From the NCBI GenBank assembly GCA_002892395.1, contig NBBL01000007.1, positions 124,130-188,129 of the forward strand: a DNA stretch of 64,000 nt, in the 5' to 3' direction. Below, in pieces: positions 9,588 through 18,435 of the stretch. Position numbers and translations under genes: made by a program. This stretch comes from Lachnospiraceae bacterium. GTDB lineage: Bacteria > Bacillota > Clostridia > Lachnospirales > Lachnospiraceae. Under the pieces are notes generated by a model. That model worked only from the letters and a program-made list of their open reading frames with translations. It was not told where the DNA came from and did no database searches. The first letter of the stretch is position 1. Each line of letters begins with the position of its first letter.

Positions 9588-11255
9588 TCAGATCAGACGA
9601 AACTCAAATTCCTCATTTGCAAGACGAATTTTGCTGCCGTCCCGGAGTGCATATTCCACATTGCTCTCGATCATCTGTCCATCAAGGAAGGTGTGATTCG
9701 TCGAATTGTTATCCGCAACATAGTATCCGCCGTTCCGTGTCACAATATTGGCATGGCTTCTGCTGACCGCTCCATTGTCGCTGATCAGATAATCTACAAA
9801 GCTGCGTTCCTTCCCTAGGCGAAATACCTCTTGATTGATGGGAATTCTCTCGTGATTTTTCTGCCGGATCAGATACGGCAGCTTCGCTGCATTGGGCGCC
9901 GACATTCCGCTTAAGACCGTAGTCTCTCCAAAGTGTCCGCCCCCCAGCACAGTGGTTTCTCCAAAGTTCAGCTGTCCCCCCTGCGCCGCGCCGTAATTCA
10001 CATTTCTCGCGTTGGAACCGGAGGAAACTGGCGGCTTCGGAATTCCATTGCCCGCGCCTCCGGTCATCACCTGCGCTGCCCCCGGCCTGTTTCCCGGCCG
10101 CATCACTCCGGGATTATTGGCTGTCTGCATTCCTCTCTGTGCTGCCGGCATGGCACCAAACGCGGCACCCACCGGCTCCTTCTTCCCCGGAATTTGAAAG
10201 CCGGACGGCGCTGTCGTCCGTTCCCCCTGCCCGGCTCCAGGCATCTGAAAGCCGGGGTCTGCAGCCGTTTTCCATGTGCTCTTTTCTTTTTTTGCCTTTC
10301 CCTTTTTGACCGGTTCTTTTTTTCCGCCCTGCGCGCCTTTGGCCAATTTAAGCGCTTGCTTTCGTTCCTTCAGCTGCTTTTGCTGCGCTCGATACTGCTT
10401 GGCCCTCTCCCCGTTGTAATGCTGCAAAAGATAAAACAAGGAGATCCGTTCCTCCTTTGGAATATCCGCAGGAATATCCGTCAAAGCGTCCCCCTCCCCC
10501 GGCTGCAAAGGCAGGGCGTTTTGATGGTACACGCCTCCCTCCGTTCCCCTTTCTGCTCCCATGCTGAAGCCGCCTGCCGGAGCAGGCTGCAGTCCTCCTC
10601 CGATCCGACTCTGCGGCGCTGAAGCGGCCATCCCCGTCGGCTGAAACAGCTCCTGCTCGGTCATGGGGACCCACGCCTCCTGCCCTCTCCTCTCCGTCTT
10701 TTCTTCCCGGGCAATGTCCTCCGCAAGAAGTTTAAAGTCCTCCGGAGAGAACAGCGAAACGCTGTTTAAATAGGTCAGGATTTTCGTCACGTAAGCGCCG
10801 TCCTCCGTGGGATCAAACTGCGCACTGATCAGCACCTCCTTCAGGAATTTTCGCGGATCAGCTCCCGCCCTGCAGCCCTCAATCGGAAGACAAATCAGTA
10901 TGGTCTCCCCGGTGGACACATCCGTGAAGATGGAGTCCAGATCCAGCACAATCGACTGGGGATCAATCATATATGCCTCGGCGGAAATCAGCGCGTCCGC
11001 AATTCCAAACAGAATTCCGAGAAAGCTTTTCTTCCCGATGGGACGCGTAAAAAACTGGTTCGCCGTGATCTTAGCCGTGACATTGTAGCGGATGAACCGT
11101 TTGTCATCCATCTGTAAAAAAGTGGTGTCTGCCAGCCCTTTGATCTGATTGCCTGACAGCATATTCAAGCTGATGGTGTCTATCTTATCCTCCGCCTGAA
11201 CCTCATACACCAGATAACTGATCGCCCCTTGATTTTCGAACTTAAACCTGTGCAT
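9588..11255 (-). CDS. DUF6382 and FHA domain phosphothreonine-reader protein
   Basis: The N-terminal about 190 residues match the DUF6382 type seen in clostridial FHA proteins. A long Gly/Pro/Lys-rich linker follows (about 200-440). It carries two close copies of GETTVL shortly before the FHA domain. The FHA domain (about 465-553) shows the R-x-G (FRLGKE), GAVSRSHA and NNSTNHT motifs that bind phosphothreonine. The Thr pair in each GETTVL is a likely phosphosite, as in proteins whose N-terminal ETT motif is phosphorylated and then bound by their own FHA domain. It probably links the adjacent kinase to the Tad machinery; that link is inference. Confidence 0.88.
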   Translation of the reverse strand: MHRFKFENQGAISYLVYEVQAEDKIDTISLNMLSGNQIKGLADTTFLQMDDKRFIRYNVTAKITANQFFTRPIGKKSFLGILFGIADALISAEAYMIDPQSIVLDLDSIFTDVSTGETILICLPIEGCRAGADPRKFLKEVLISAQFDPTEDGAYVTKILTYLNSVSLFSPEDFKLLAEDIAREEKTERRGQEAWVPMTEQELFQPTGMAASAPQSRIGGGLQPAPAGGFSMGAERGTEGGVYHQNALPLQPGEGDALTDIPADIPKEERISLFYLLQHYNGERAKQYRAQQKQLKERKQALKLAKGAQGGKKEPVKKGKAKKEKSTWKTAADPGFQMPGAGQGERTTAPSGFQIPGKKEPVGAAFGAMPAAQRGMQTANNPGVMRPGNRPGAAQVMTGGAGNGIPKPPVSSGSNARNVNYGAAQGGQLNFGETTVLGGGHFGETTVLSGMSAPNAAKLPYLIRQKNHERIPINQEVFRLGKERSFVDYLISDNGAVSRSHANIVTRNGGYYVADNNSTNHTFLDGQMIESNVEYALRDGSKIRLANEEFEFRLI

Positions 11256-11299
11256 GCTGTGTATCAGCCTCCTCCCTCTTTCTCTGCCTCTGCTCTCTT

Positions 11300-11884
11300 T
11301 TATGAACCGTCATAGCCCCAGAGTCTGACCCTCATCTCCTGTTTCATTGGGATACGTCCCCGAAACAGCGGGTTTAATCGGTACTGAAGCTCATACTCCG
11401 CTGTGATCGTCATGTTGCCGCCGTCTCGTTTTGTTGTGATCTTGATGTCCGACATGCCGTTTACGATCCCGATTCCCTTTAAAATCGAATTTGCCTCTGA
11501 TTCCATTCCCGGCCCTTCTCCCGCCGTGAGGTAGGCCTGAAAGCGGCGCCTTACAACATTGTCATCGCCGGTGGCATACCAGTCTGTGGGGTCGGTATAA
11601 TATCCTCTTGCCGGATTGAAGATGTTCCGAATATCGATCACCATATCCGCAAGATCCCCCCAGAATCGGGTGCCCTGTTCCCCTGCGGATTCCACGCTTT
11701 CGGTGAGGTAGGTATCCATCGCCAGACTGTTCCCCGCCTGAATCAGCGCATGTGTTACCTGCTGCTGCGTGCTGACAACGAAGAAAAGACTGTTGAGCAT
11801 CAAAAATAATCCGCAAAAAATCGGAACAACCATCGCGGTTTCCAGTGTAATCGAACCGCGCTGACTGCGCTCTTCCATCGCCAT
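11300..11884 (-). CDS. TadE-family pseudopilin
   Basis: The 194-residue protein has the TadE N-terminus: a short basic leader, then GSITLETAMVVPIFCGLFL, where the conserved Glu lies five residues into the hydrophobic stretch as in processed pseudopilins. The C-terminal part is a small beta-rich extracellular domain. It should be cut by the prepilin peptidase encoded in this locus and join the Tad pilus assembly. It starts about 15 bases after the DUF5702 gene, suggesting one transcript. A GGAAAGGAC ribosome binding site precedes the ATG. Confidence 0.85.
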   Translation of the reverse strand: MAMEERSQRGSITLETAMVVPIFCGLFLMLNSLFFVVSTQQQVTHALIQAGNSLAMDTYLTESVESAGEQGTRFWGDLADMVIDIRNIFNPARGYYTDPTDWYATGDDNVVRRRFQAYLTAGEGPGMESEANSILKGIGIVNGMSDIKITTKRDGGNMTITAEYELQYRLNPLFRGRIPMKQEMRVRLWGYDGS

Positions 11885-11899
11885 GTCCTTTCCCCCTTC

Positions 11900-14428
11900 T
11901 CAATAGTAGTAATCCTTTGTTTTTCTCACCGTAAACGGCCCTCCACTTGTAAGCGACGGAAGCCGAAACAGCGGATTCATGTGGTACTCTGTATTCACCG
12001 TGATCAGTGTATAGCTCTTGTCCAGGTCAAAATTGAACTCTCCCCGGTGTTCGTACCGGTTTTCCATGTAGATGATGTTTCTCAGCCGATTCATATAGGT
12101 GGTCGGATTCGTCCGAAGCATCAATAGCAGGATCCCATGCTCTGCATACTTCATCTTAAAAATTCCCTTTTTCTTCGGATTGTCCTCGGCATCTCCTTCC
12201 AGCTTAGGCTTCTCTTCATCGGAAGATTTCGACGTGCCGCCGCCCGGCTCGGAACTTTTCGGCGTCCCACTGCTGCCGCCCGTAAGGATCTTCTCCATTC
12301 CGTCTTTCAACTTCCCCGCTGTTTCCTCTTCCAGCCCGGCGATGCCCTTAATGTCGATCGCCAGGGCCTCAATTCCGCTGGGCGTAAGATAAAGGGTCTG
12401 CTTAAAGAGATACTCGTATCCTCCGTTTACCAGAACAAAGGTGTCAATTAACGGTTCAAAGATAAAGAGAAGAATGTAAGGAACCCAGAACAGCGGGCCG
12501 CAGGCCGCCCCCATCTCCTTCACTTCCTTGCTGAGAACAATCGGCAAGGCATCCAATGCCAGGCGGAACATATAATTGTCATAAAATGCCGCCGCCTGAT
12601 TGTCGATCTCATTGACGCCCCCCACCAGCATGTACTCCAGCTCTGCGCCTTTAAAGAGGGGCTTTCTCTCTGTGCGTCCGTCTATATGTCCGCCCGCAAA
12701 ATCCACCAAAGCTCCCAGAACCGGAAGTCCTGTCCTCCCGCCTGCCGATAAAAAGAGATCCTGATACGAATATCCGTACAGGCTTTCGCCGTCCGGATCC
12801 TTTGCATTGGTCCGATTCGGCAGATTGTAGCCTGCATAGCCGAACAGCAGCAGGTCATCGTAAAAACTGACCGGATTGGACGCAAGGGAGACCAGATTGT
12901 TGAATACCTCCATGATCCATTGAAACATCCCGGTGACAAATTCCACAAATGCCACAAAGAATTCAACCAGTGCCTCACAGAGGTGAATAAATTGAAACGC
13001 ACTAGGAGCCGCCACAGCCAGTGTCAGAGCCCGGCAGGCGCGAATCATATGGTTTAAGCTGTCCACCCCCAGCACACTGGAGAATGCCATCGTCGTCGGC
13101 ACATACATGTCAGATGGGGATACCTCACTGTTATAGGACGAATCATAAAAGCCCTGCAGCTTCTCCAGTTTCTCCAGAACACTGAGAAAATTGGACAGCA
13201 TCTTTGCATTGGTTGAGGAAAGGGCTGCGTCCAGATTCAAGGCATTCTGAAGTCCTACCAGCTTGGCGATATCACCCTCTGTATAAAACTCATGGATCGC
13301 GGCATAGGATCCCTCTGACCATCCGGTGCCCACCTCTTCGGCGTCAAACCCGTTCAGCATACCTTTCTGATCAATGAGTTCGGCGGCATTTTGCCCCATG
13401 GCCTCCTTGTAACCATCCCCGTCGTATTTCAGGGTTGCGTTGGTCATCTGCCCGTAAACCTTGTCGGCGAAATCGGCCTCCTTCTCCGCGGCGCTCTTTT
13501 TGGCGTCGCTCTTATCATCCTTTTCTCCCCCCACTTCCTTGATATTATCCGGGATATCCCTCATGGTCTGCATCAGCTCGCCGATGTTTCCCTTTACCTC
13601 ATCGACCGATTCCCGAAACGGTCCAATGGTCTCCTTATAAGCATCCCGCGCTGCATTGACCACCCTCTTCTGCGCCTCAATTTCCGGCTCCATTGCTTCC
13701 GCCTCCGACACCGTTGCCGGATTCGACATCAGGATTGCGTGTTCTGCATTCAATGCGGCCAATGTCTGGCAGGCACTGTTAAACGCCTTGGATGCATCCT
13801 TGTACGCCTTCATATTTTTGGAATAGGTCTCGCTTGATTCGTTCACCTTTTTCAGGTCATTTCCGAATTTTGCCAGATTCTTGAAAAGCTCCCCCATCTT
13901 GACTCCGGACTCCGCAAGCTTCAGCTCATCCTCTTTTTTCTTGTGCTCCGCAATTTTGCTCTCCCATTTTCCCATATCAAATCCGGTAAACATAAACTCA
14001 GCGGGGACGGAAAGCTCTGCGTTTTCCAGAATCTGCTGCCGCAGCACGGTTTCGTCGGACAGCGGATACTTTCCCTCCACCGTGGCATGGATGCTTTCGG
14101 CACTGTCTCCGATGAGACTCAAATTGGGGTTGTAATACTCGTTGAACAAACCGTTCAGATCCTCGTGTTCCTCGGATATGGACATCAGTCCGAAACGCTC
14201 ATCCAAATGGCTGTCATAATTGCCCAGCGTCGAGAGCGCAGAGCTGCTCGTAATCTCTCCCATCAGCTCCACAACATTCTGGTACCTCACATATTCCTCC
14301 AGCACCAGGGTTGTTCCCAGCAGCGGAGACAACGAAAACGCGAGGAATAAAGAAATGACGCCCTTTCTCCCATTGATATACCGATGAAATCCTCTCCTGA
14401 GTGTTTGATACATTGCTTTCCTTTTCAT
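11900..14428 (-). CDS. DUF5702-type Tad locus envelope protein
   Basis: I start the protein at the ATG at 14428, preceded by GAGG and giving 842 residues, because a longer form would overlap the upstream gene. The N-terminus is TadG-like: basic residues, then VISLFLAFSLSPLLGTTLVLE. A long helical, charged region (about 170-330), a second hydrophobic zone (about 480-530), and further membrane-prone stretches follow. Length and order fit the DUF5702 proteins of clostridial Tad loci. It is likely exported or membrane anchored and may organise the pilus base. Exact role unknown. Confidence 0.75.
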   Translation of the reverse strand: MKRKAMYQTLRRGFHRYINGRKGVISLFLAFSLSPLLGTTLVLEEYVRYQNVVELMGEITSSSALSTLGNYDSHLDERFGLMSISEEHEDLNGLFNEYYNPNLSLIGDSAESIHATVEGKYPLSDETVLRQQILENAELSVPAEFMFTGFDMGKWESKIAEHKKKEDELKLAESGVKMGELFKNLAKFGNDLKKVNESSETYSKNMKAYKDASKAFNSACQTLAALNAEHAILMSNPATVSEAEAMEPEIEAQKRVVNAARDAYKETIGPFRESVDEVKGNIGELMQTMRDIPDNIKEVGGEKDDKSDAKKSAAEKEADFADKVYGQMTNATLKYDGDGYKEAMGQNAAELIDQKGMLNGFDAEEVGTGWSEGSYAAIHEFYTEGDIAKLVGLQNALNLDAALSSTNAKMLSNFLSVLEKLEKLQGFYDSSYNSEVSPSDMYVPTTMAFSSVLGVDSLNHMIRACRALTLAVAAPSAFQFIHLCEALVEFFVAFVEFVTGMFQWIMEVFNNLVSLASNPVSFYDDLLLFGYAGYNLPNRTNAKDPDGESLYGYSYQDLFLSAGGRTGLPVLGALVDFAGGHIDGRTERKPLFKGAELEYMLVGGVNEIDNQAAAFYDNYMFRLALDALPIVLSKEVKEMGAACGPLFWVPYILLFIFEPLIDTFVLVNGGYEYLFKQTLYLTPSGIEALAIDIKGIAGLEEETAGKLKDGMEKILTGGSSGTPKSSEPGGGTSKSSDEEKPKLEGDAEDNPKKKGIFKMKYAEHGILLLMLRTNPTTYMNRLRNIIYMENRYEHRGEFNFDLDKSYTLITVNTEYHMNPLFRLPSLTSGGPFTVRKTKDYYY

Positions 14429-14465
14429 TGTTCCGTCCTCGCATGGGGGCAGCGCCCGCTGCTCC

Positions 14466-15095
14466 TTATCCTCCAAACACCTCATGCCAAAATCCGATTG
14501 CCTTGTCGATCATGGACAAAACCGAAGAAGCCTCGGTCAGCTTATTGATTCCGTACTTGGTAAACTTTACCTGGTTGATGTAATAAAGAATATCCTCCTG
14601 ATTGACTGCCGCAGTCGATTCCAGCAAATGCGTCCGTTCAAATCCGATCAGGCGAAGGATGCCCCCCAAAAGAAAGGTATAATTCTGGCGCGCCGTCACC
14701 TCCAAATGCCTTCTTCCGATCCCGTCATTTTTGACCTTGAGGGTAACAGTCACCCCTCCTGCCTCCTGTGCCAGCGTTGTTTTTGTGAGTCTCACATCGG
14801 TAAAGGTCTTTACCTTTTCAAAATTTCTTCTTTCAAAATCCCCACCGTGAAAGAGGTAGCGATAATTTCCGATCCCCTGGATGTCTGCATCCGTGATTCC
14901 GGTTGCCTCCGAACGATCTCTGAATTTGTAGACCTCACTGACTGCCTGCGCCGCCTCCGATGCCACCACCTTCACCATGACATGCTGATACAGAAGAAAG
15001 GAGAAGCTGAGCATAAAGACGAGAATAAAGACACAGAACATCAGCGCCACCGCCGATTCCAATACGATGTATCCGCCCTCTTTTTTTCGATTCAT
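14466..15095 (-). CDS. TadE-like pseudopilin, second copy
   Basis: I choose the ATG at 15095 because a GGAG motif lies seven bases upstream; a GTG at 15137 would give 223 residues and overlap the previous stop but has only a weak site. The protein (209 residues from 15095) begins with RKKEGG, then YIVLESAVALMFCVFILVFM, the class III pseudopilin signature with Glu near the start of the hydrophobic helix. The remainder is a soluble extracytoplasmic domain. It lies between the LRR lipoprotein and DUF5702 genes of the Tad operon. Confidence 0.8.
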   Translation of the reverse strand: MNRKKEGGYIVLESAVALMFCVFILVFMLSFSFLLYQHVMVKVVASEAAQAVSEVYKFRDRSEATGITDADIQGIGNYRYLFHGGDFERRNFEKVKTFTDVRLTKTTLAQEAGGVTVTLKVKNDGIGRRHLEVTARQNYTFLLGGILRLIGFERTHLLESTAAVNQEDILYYINQVKFTKYGINKLTEASSVLSMIDKAIGFWHEVFGG

Positions 15096-15133
15096 TTCAT
15101 CGCTCCGTTCCCCTCCGTTCATCCGGCTTTTGT

Positions 15134-15964
15134 TCACTCATAGCTCTTTTCGTCAAAAACAATCTTCAGCCGTTCCTCAAAATTCTGATCGCACCACGAT
15201 CCCTTTTTGATATGCGCCGTCACCTTATGATCCATGGCCCCAAAGGAGGTCTCATAGATTTCATCCAGCGAAACCTCTTCGGGAATGTACACATCCGTGA
15301 CGCCGCTGTTCAAAAACGCATTGTCATCAATCTTCTTGATTCCCTTCGGCAACGTAATCGTCTTCAGATTTTCCAGCTGCTCGAATGCGCCTTTTCCTAT
15401 GGAAGCCAGATGGTCGGGAAGGGTGACCGATTCCAGCGCATCGCAATGCAAAAAAACATAGCTGCCAAGCGATTCCAGCGCTCCTTCTTCTATGTTCACT
15501 TCTTTTAAGCTTCCGCATTCCTGAAACGCGTAATCTCCGATGGAGGTGACTGTCCCCGGAATGGTAATGCGCTCCAGCTGTCCGCACTGCCAGAACTCCT
15601 GCGGGCCGATGATGCAGAGCTTTCCGGGAAGCTCCACTTTTTTGAGATTTGACAGGCCGAGCGCACCGTTTAGAGGAATGTCCCGGTCGCTCTCAAAGCG
15701 CACCTCCTCCACCTCCGTGTCGTGAAAGGGAAGCTCCTTTAATCCCTCGCAACGCGCCGGAATCACAATTGACTTCTGTTTTTTCCCGCTTTCTGTCAGA
15801 CCGACAATGAAATTGTCCTCCCACTCAAAGCAGTCCTCCTCCGTTTTTTCTTCCCCGACTTTGTCCGTCTTACCGGCAGTCGTCTGCTTTCCGCCGCAGG
15901 CAGTGAGCGCCCCCACTGCACAAAATGCCATGAGCCAAAGCTTCCAGCTTCTTTTCTTCATCAT
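15134..15964 (-). CDS. BspA-type leucine-rich-repeat lipoprotein
   Basis: The start at 15964 follows GGGAGGACAGG and gives 276 residues. The signal peptide ends in a lipobox (LTAC-GG), so the mature protein should be lipid-anchored outside the membrane. Residues about 70-250 hold BspA/LRR_5 repeats of about 23 residues, with cores such as LTSIGDYAFQECGSLKEV and LASIGKGAFEQLENLKTI. These repeats often bind proteins or surfaces. Being inside the Tad operon suggests a pilus-associated or assembly role, which is inferred. Confidence 0.85.
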   Translation of the reverse strand: MMKKRSWKLWLMAFCAVGALTACGGKQTTAGKTDKVGEEKTEEDCFEWEDNFIVGLTESGKKQKSIVIPARCEGLKELPFHDTEVEEVRFESDRDIPLNGALGLSNLKKVELPGKLCIIGPQEFWQCGQLERITIPGTVTSIGDYAFQECGSLKEVNIEEGALESLGSYVFLHCDALESVTLPDHLASIGKGAFEQLENLKTITLPKGIKKIDDNAFLNSGVTDVYIPEEVSLDEIYETSFGAMDHKVTAHIKKGSWCDQNFEERLKIVFDEKSYE

Positions 15965-15978
15965 CCTGTCCTCCCGTT

Positions 15979-17289
15979 TTATTCCTTTACATTTCTCGTT
16001 AAAAAGCTCCATCCGTCATAGGGTTTGACCAGGCAGTTCCCTTTTTTGTTGAAGTAGTCCACCTGGGTGAACTGCGGGGAGATCACCACATCGCCGTCGG
16101 AATCAATAAAGCCCCAGCTCTCTCCCTCTTTGACACCTGCCAATCCGCAGGAAAAGCTTTTCGCTTCTTCGTAGATCGCCGGAAGAAGCTCCCTCCCTTT
16201 TCCATTGACAAATCCCCACTTTCCGTTCTTTTTTACGGCAATCCCATGATCTGCCGTCACGCAATCCGCATCCTCAAAGCCCTCTTCCGAAATCTTTTTC
16301 TCCTTGTCGTTCCACAAATAGTACACTCCGTTTTGCTTCGCCAGCATAACGCCTCGGTTCATGCAGCTTCCGTCCGGATTCAGCCTGATATCCTCATAGC
16401 TGTTTTCGGAAATTCTCTTCCCGGTGCGGTCAATCAGAAACCACCCGTTGCCCTCCTCCACAGCCGCTTTGCCTCCCGTAAATGCACTGGCATGCTTGTA
16501 CGCGCCGAACTGTTTATCGCCGAGCAAATCATAAAACGCATAGGTCCCTCCGATTTTCAGCGGAATGAGGCCCTCTCGGTAAACACCGGCGTCGCTCGGT
16601 GTCCCAGAGACATACCCCTCCGGCATTCCCCCCTTCCCGATCAGCATCGCTCTGCTGTCATTCACGATAAGACGGATTCCCTTTTCTCCCACCGGACCCG
16701 CCATGGAAAGTCCTTCCGACTGATCGGAAACGCCATCCGCATTGAGATAATCCCAGCTCCCGTCTTCGCTCACCGCATAGTACCCCTCGCTCAGCGGGCG
16801 GTAATCCAGGTATCGTTTCCAGTCCAGCTGAAACGAATACAGCACCTCTTTTCTCAGCTTCCGCATCTTGTCGTCCGTCCGCGCTTCTCCGGTTGCTTTG
16901 CTCAGATAGCGATAAGCGCTGGTATATTCCTTTTCGTTGATCAAAAGTTTGACCAGTTTCTCCAGAAATACCTTATTCTCCGGATGACGTTCTACCGCTT
17001 CCTCGGCTGCCTTCTTGTATGCCCGATACGTATGCCTGTCCTCCAAATAGGCCTGTTCATATGCCTCCAGCGCCCGCTGATGTGCCTCCGCCGTGTTTCG
17101 ATACCCGGCTGCACTCAGAAAGGTCTGGGCTGCCTTCTCGTAAAGACCGCGGGTCATATAATCGGATCCCATCTCCATTTCGGATGTGTAACGCACGCCG
17201 TTTTGTCTCGTTGTGCTGAAGGCTTTCCCCCATGCAGCCAGCAGGAGCACTCCCAGTCCGACTGCAATCAGTTTGGTATTTTTATTCAT
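15979..17289 (-). CDS. WG-repeat protein with N-terminal membrane anchor
   Basis: The start is set at the ATG at 17289, with GGGAAAG upstream; the open frame extends further but there overlaps the prepilin peptidase gene. The 436 residues begin with a signal-anchor (KLIAVGLGVLLLAAWG), then a TPR-like helical part (about 40-150). The C-terminal half has WG-type repeats such as KWGFVNGKGRELLPAIYE and SWGFIDSDGDVVISPQF. WG repeats form small beta units. It is probably extracytoplasmic; biochemical role unknown. Confidence 0.8.
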   Translation of the reverse strand: MNKNTKLIAVGLGVLLLAAWGKAFSTTRQNGVRYTSEMEMGSDYMTRGLYEKAAQTFLSAAGYRNTAEAHQRALEAYEQAYLEDRHTYRAYKKAAEEAVERHPENKVFLEKLVKLLINEKEYTSAYRYLSKATGEARTDDKMRKLRKEVLYSFQLDWKRYLDYRPLSEGYYAVSEDGSWDYLNADGVSDQSEGLSMAGPVGEKGIRLIVNDSRAMLIGKGGMPEGYVSGTPSDAGVYREGLIPLKIGGTYAFYDLLGDKQFGAYKHASAFTGGKAAVEEGNGWFLIDRTGKRISENSYEDIRLNPDGSCMNRGVMLAKQNGVYYLWNDKEKKISEEGFEDADCVTADHGIAVKKNGKWGFVNGKGRELLPAIYEEAKSFSCGLAGVKEGESWGFIDSDGDVVISPQFTQVDYFNKKGNCLVKPYDGWSFLTRNVKE

Positions 17290-17303
17290 TCTCTTTCCCG
17301 CCT

Positions 17304-18002
17304 TTACACTGCACCAAGCAAAACAGAAGCCCCGAAGCCGAGATAGATAAACGGTCCCAGCGGAAGGGCATCTTTGATTTTTGCTCTGCGGGCGATCAAA
17401 AAAGGAAGAGAAGCCAGTGCGCTGAGGGACACGGAAAGGGTCAGCACAAAGCAAAATGCACGCACGCCGCACAAAAATCCGAAGGCACTGAGAAGCTTGA
17501 TATCTCCAAATCCCAGCCCTCCCCGGGTGATTTTTTTCAGCAGAAGAAGCAGCAGCAGACCGACGACCAGAGCCACCAGACTGTTGATCGCCTGAATTCC
17601 CGCCTCGCCCTTCTGCAAAATGAGCTCCGCTGCAAAGGCAACTCCACGAGCCGCCATCAGCGTGACAACAAATGAATTTGGGATCAAAAGAAGCTCCCAG
17701 TCCACAACGGCAACACCGGACAGCACCAGATACGCTGCCAAAAGTTTTAAGTAAGCCACGGGGGACAGCGCAAATTTCTGCGCCGCATATCCCACCGCTG
17801 CGGAAAAAAGTCCGCAAAGGATGAGAGCAAGCAGCGCCGCCCTCTCATGCCGCGCAATCAAGAAATCCCCCCGGATCGGCGTCTCCGTCCCTCCGGTGCA
17901 CTCCTGTTCTCTCCGCTTCAAAAGAGGTATCTCATACCGATAGCTCCAATACATCGCCCCGATGCTTCCTATCATCCAAACAATTCCGCTCGCGAATGGC
18001 AT
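17304..18002 (-). CDS. Prepilin peptidase (A24 family, TadV-like)
   Basis: The 232-residue polytopic membrane protein has the two aspartates of A24 aspartic peptidases: VVDWELLLIPN and GLGFGDIKLLSAFGF (the GxGD motif). The cysteine-rich methylase domain of type IV prepilin peptidases is missing, as in Tad-type enzymes. It should cleave the leader of the Flp pilin and the two TadE-like pseudopilins at the membrane. It follows the pilin gene by 181 bases, a spacer with inverted repeats. Confidence 0.88.
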   Translation of the reverse strand: MPFASGIVWMIGSIGAMYWSYRYEIPLLKRREQECTGGTETPIRGDFLIARHERAALLALILCGLFSAAVGYAAQKFALSPVAYLKLLAAYLVLSGVAVVDWELLLIPNSFVVTLMAARGVAFAAELILQKGEAGIQAINSLVALVVGLLLLLLLKKITRGGLGFGDIKLLSAFGFLCGVRAFCFVLTLSVSLSALASLPFLIARRAKIKDALPLGPFIYLGFGASVLLGAV

Positions 18003-18061
18003 CCTTTATCCCTTCATTTCCCTGCACTTTTTTCGTGCAAATCTGTTATGATATCAAAACA

Positions 18062-18153
18062 GGGGGTTCCTGAATGGTCCGAGCTGTCTGCTGATTCAGG
18101 AGTTATCATGACAGCAACTTGCAAACAATCCGGGACTGCATTCAGGAACCTCC
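18062..18153 (-). promoter_or_regulatory. Overlapping inverted repeats after the pilin gene (attenuator-like)
   Basis: In the spacer after the pilin gene, 18139-18153 and 18062-18076 are inverted repeats (TTCCTGAATG core, 15 bases, one mismatch). A third element at 18094-18101 can pair with the same downstream arm (8 bases). That element is also enclosed by a GCTGTC/GACAGC stem (18083-18088 with 18110-18115). In minus-strand RNA the last arm ends in CCCCC and is followed by TGTTTTGATA. This fits a partial terminator that would favour pilin expression over downstream genes. Confidence 0.5.
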
Positions 18154-18183
18154 GCCCCTTGAAACGGTGTGGCTTTTTCTCAA

Positions 18184-18405
18184 TCAACCAAGAGAGCTTA
18201 CAAAGTCATTGACCTTCTGAGAAATCTGGCTCATTGTCCCCTGTGCCAGGGTCTTGAACGCAGTCGCGAGAACAACTACGATTCCAATGATGAGCAGCAT
18301 GGAGATAAAGTTGGTATCACCTGCTTCGTTGGTCTTAAATTCCTCCAGTGCCTTCTGTGCGCGAACGCTCATTGCGATCGCTTTGTCTTCCAGGAAATTT
18401 CTCAT
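18184..18405 (-). CDS. Flp-type (type IVb) small pilin
   Basis: The 73-residue protein has a leader of about 28 residues ending in NEAGDTNF, then a single hydrophobic helix (ISMLLIIGIVVVLATAF) and a short polar C-terminus. This is the shape of Flp1-like pilins of Gram-positive Tad systems. It should be the major pilus subunit, processed by the peptidase encoded next. It sits between tadC and the peptidase gene. No second pilin gene was seen in the window. Confidence 0.85.
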   Translation of the reverse strand: MRNFLEDKAIAMSVRAQKALEEFKTNEAGDTNFISMLLIIGIVVVLATAFKTLAQGTMSQISQKVNDFVSSLG

Positions 18406-18435
18406 ATCTTCCTCCTACAATCTGTGTGCAATTTT

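Noticed and set aside
15979-17817. A longer form of the WG-repeat protein
   Set aside because: The extra N-terminal part runs through the prepilin peptidase gene in another frame; the ATG at 17289 has a ribosome binding site and a signal anchor.
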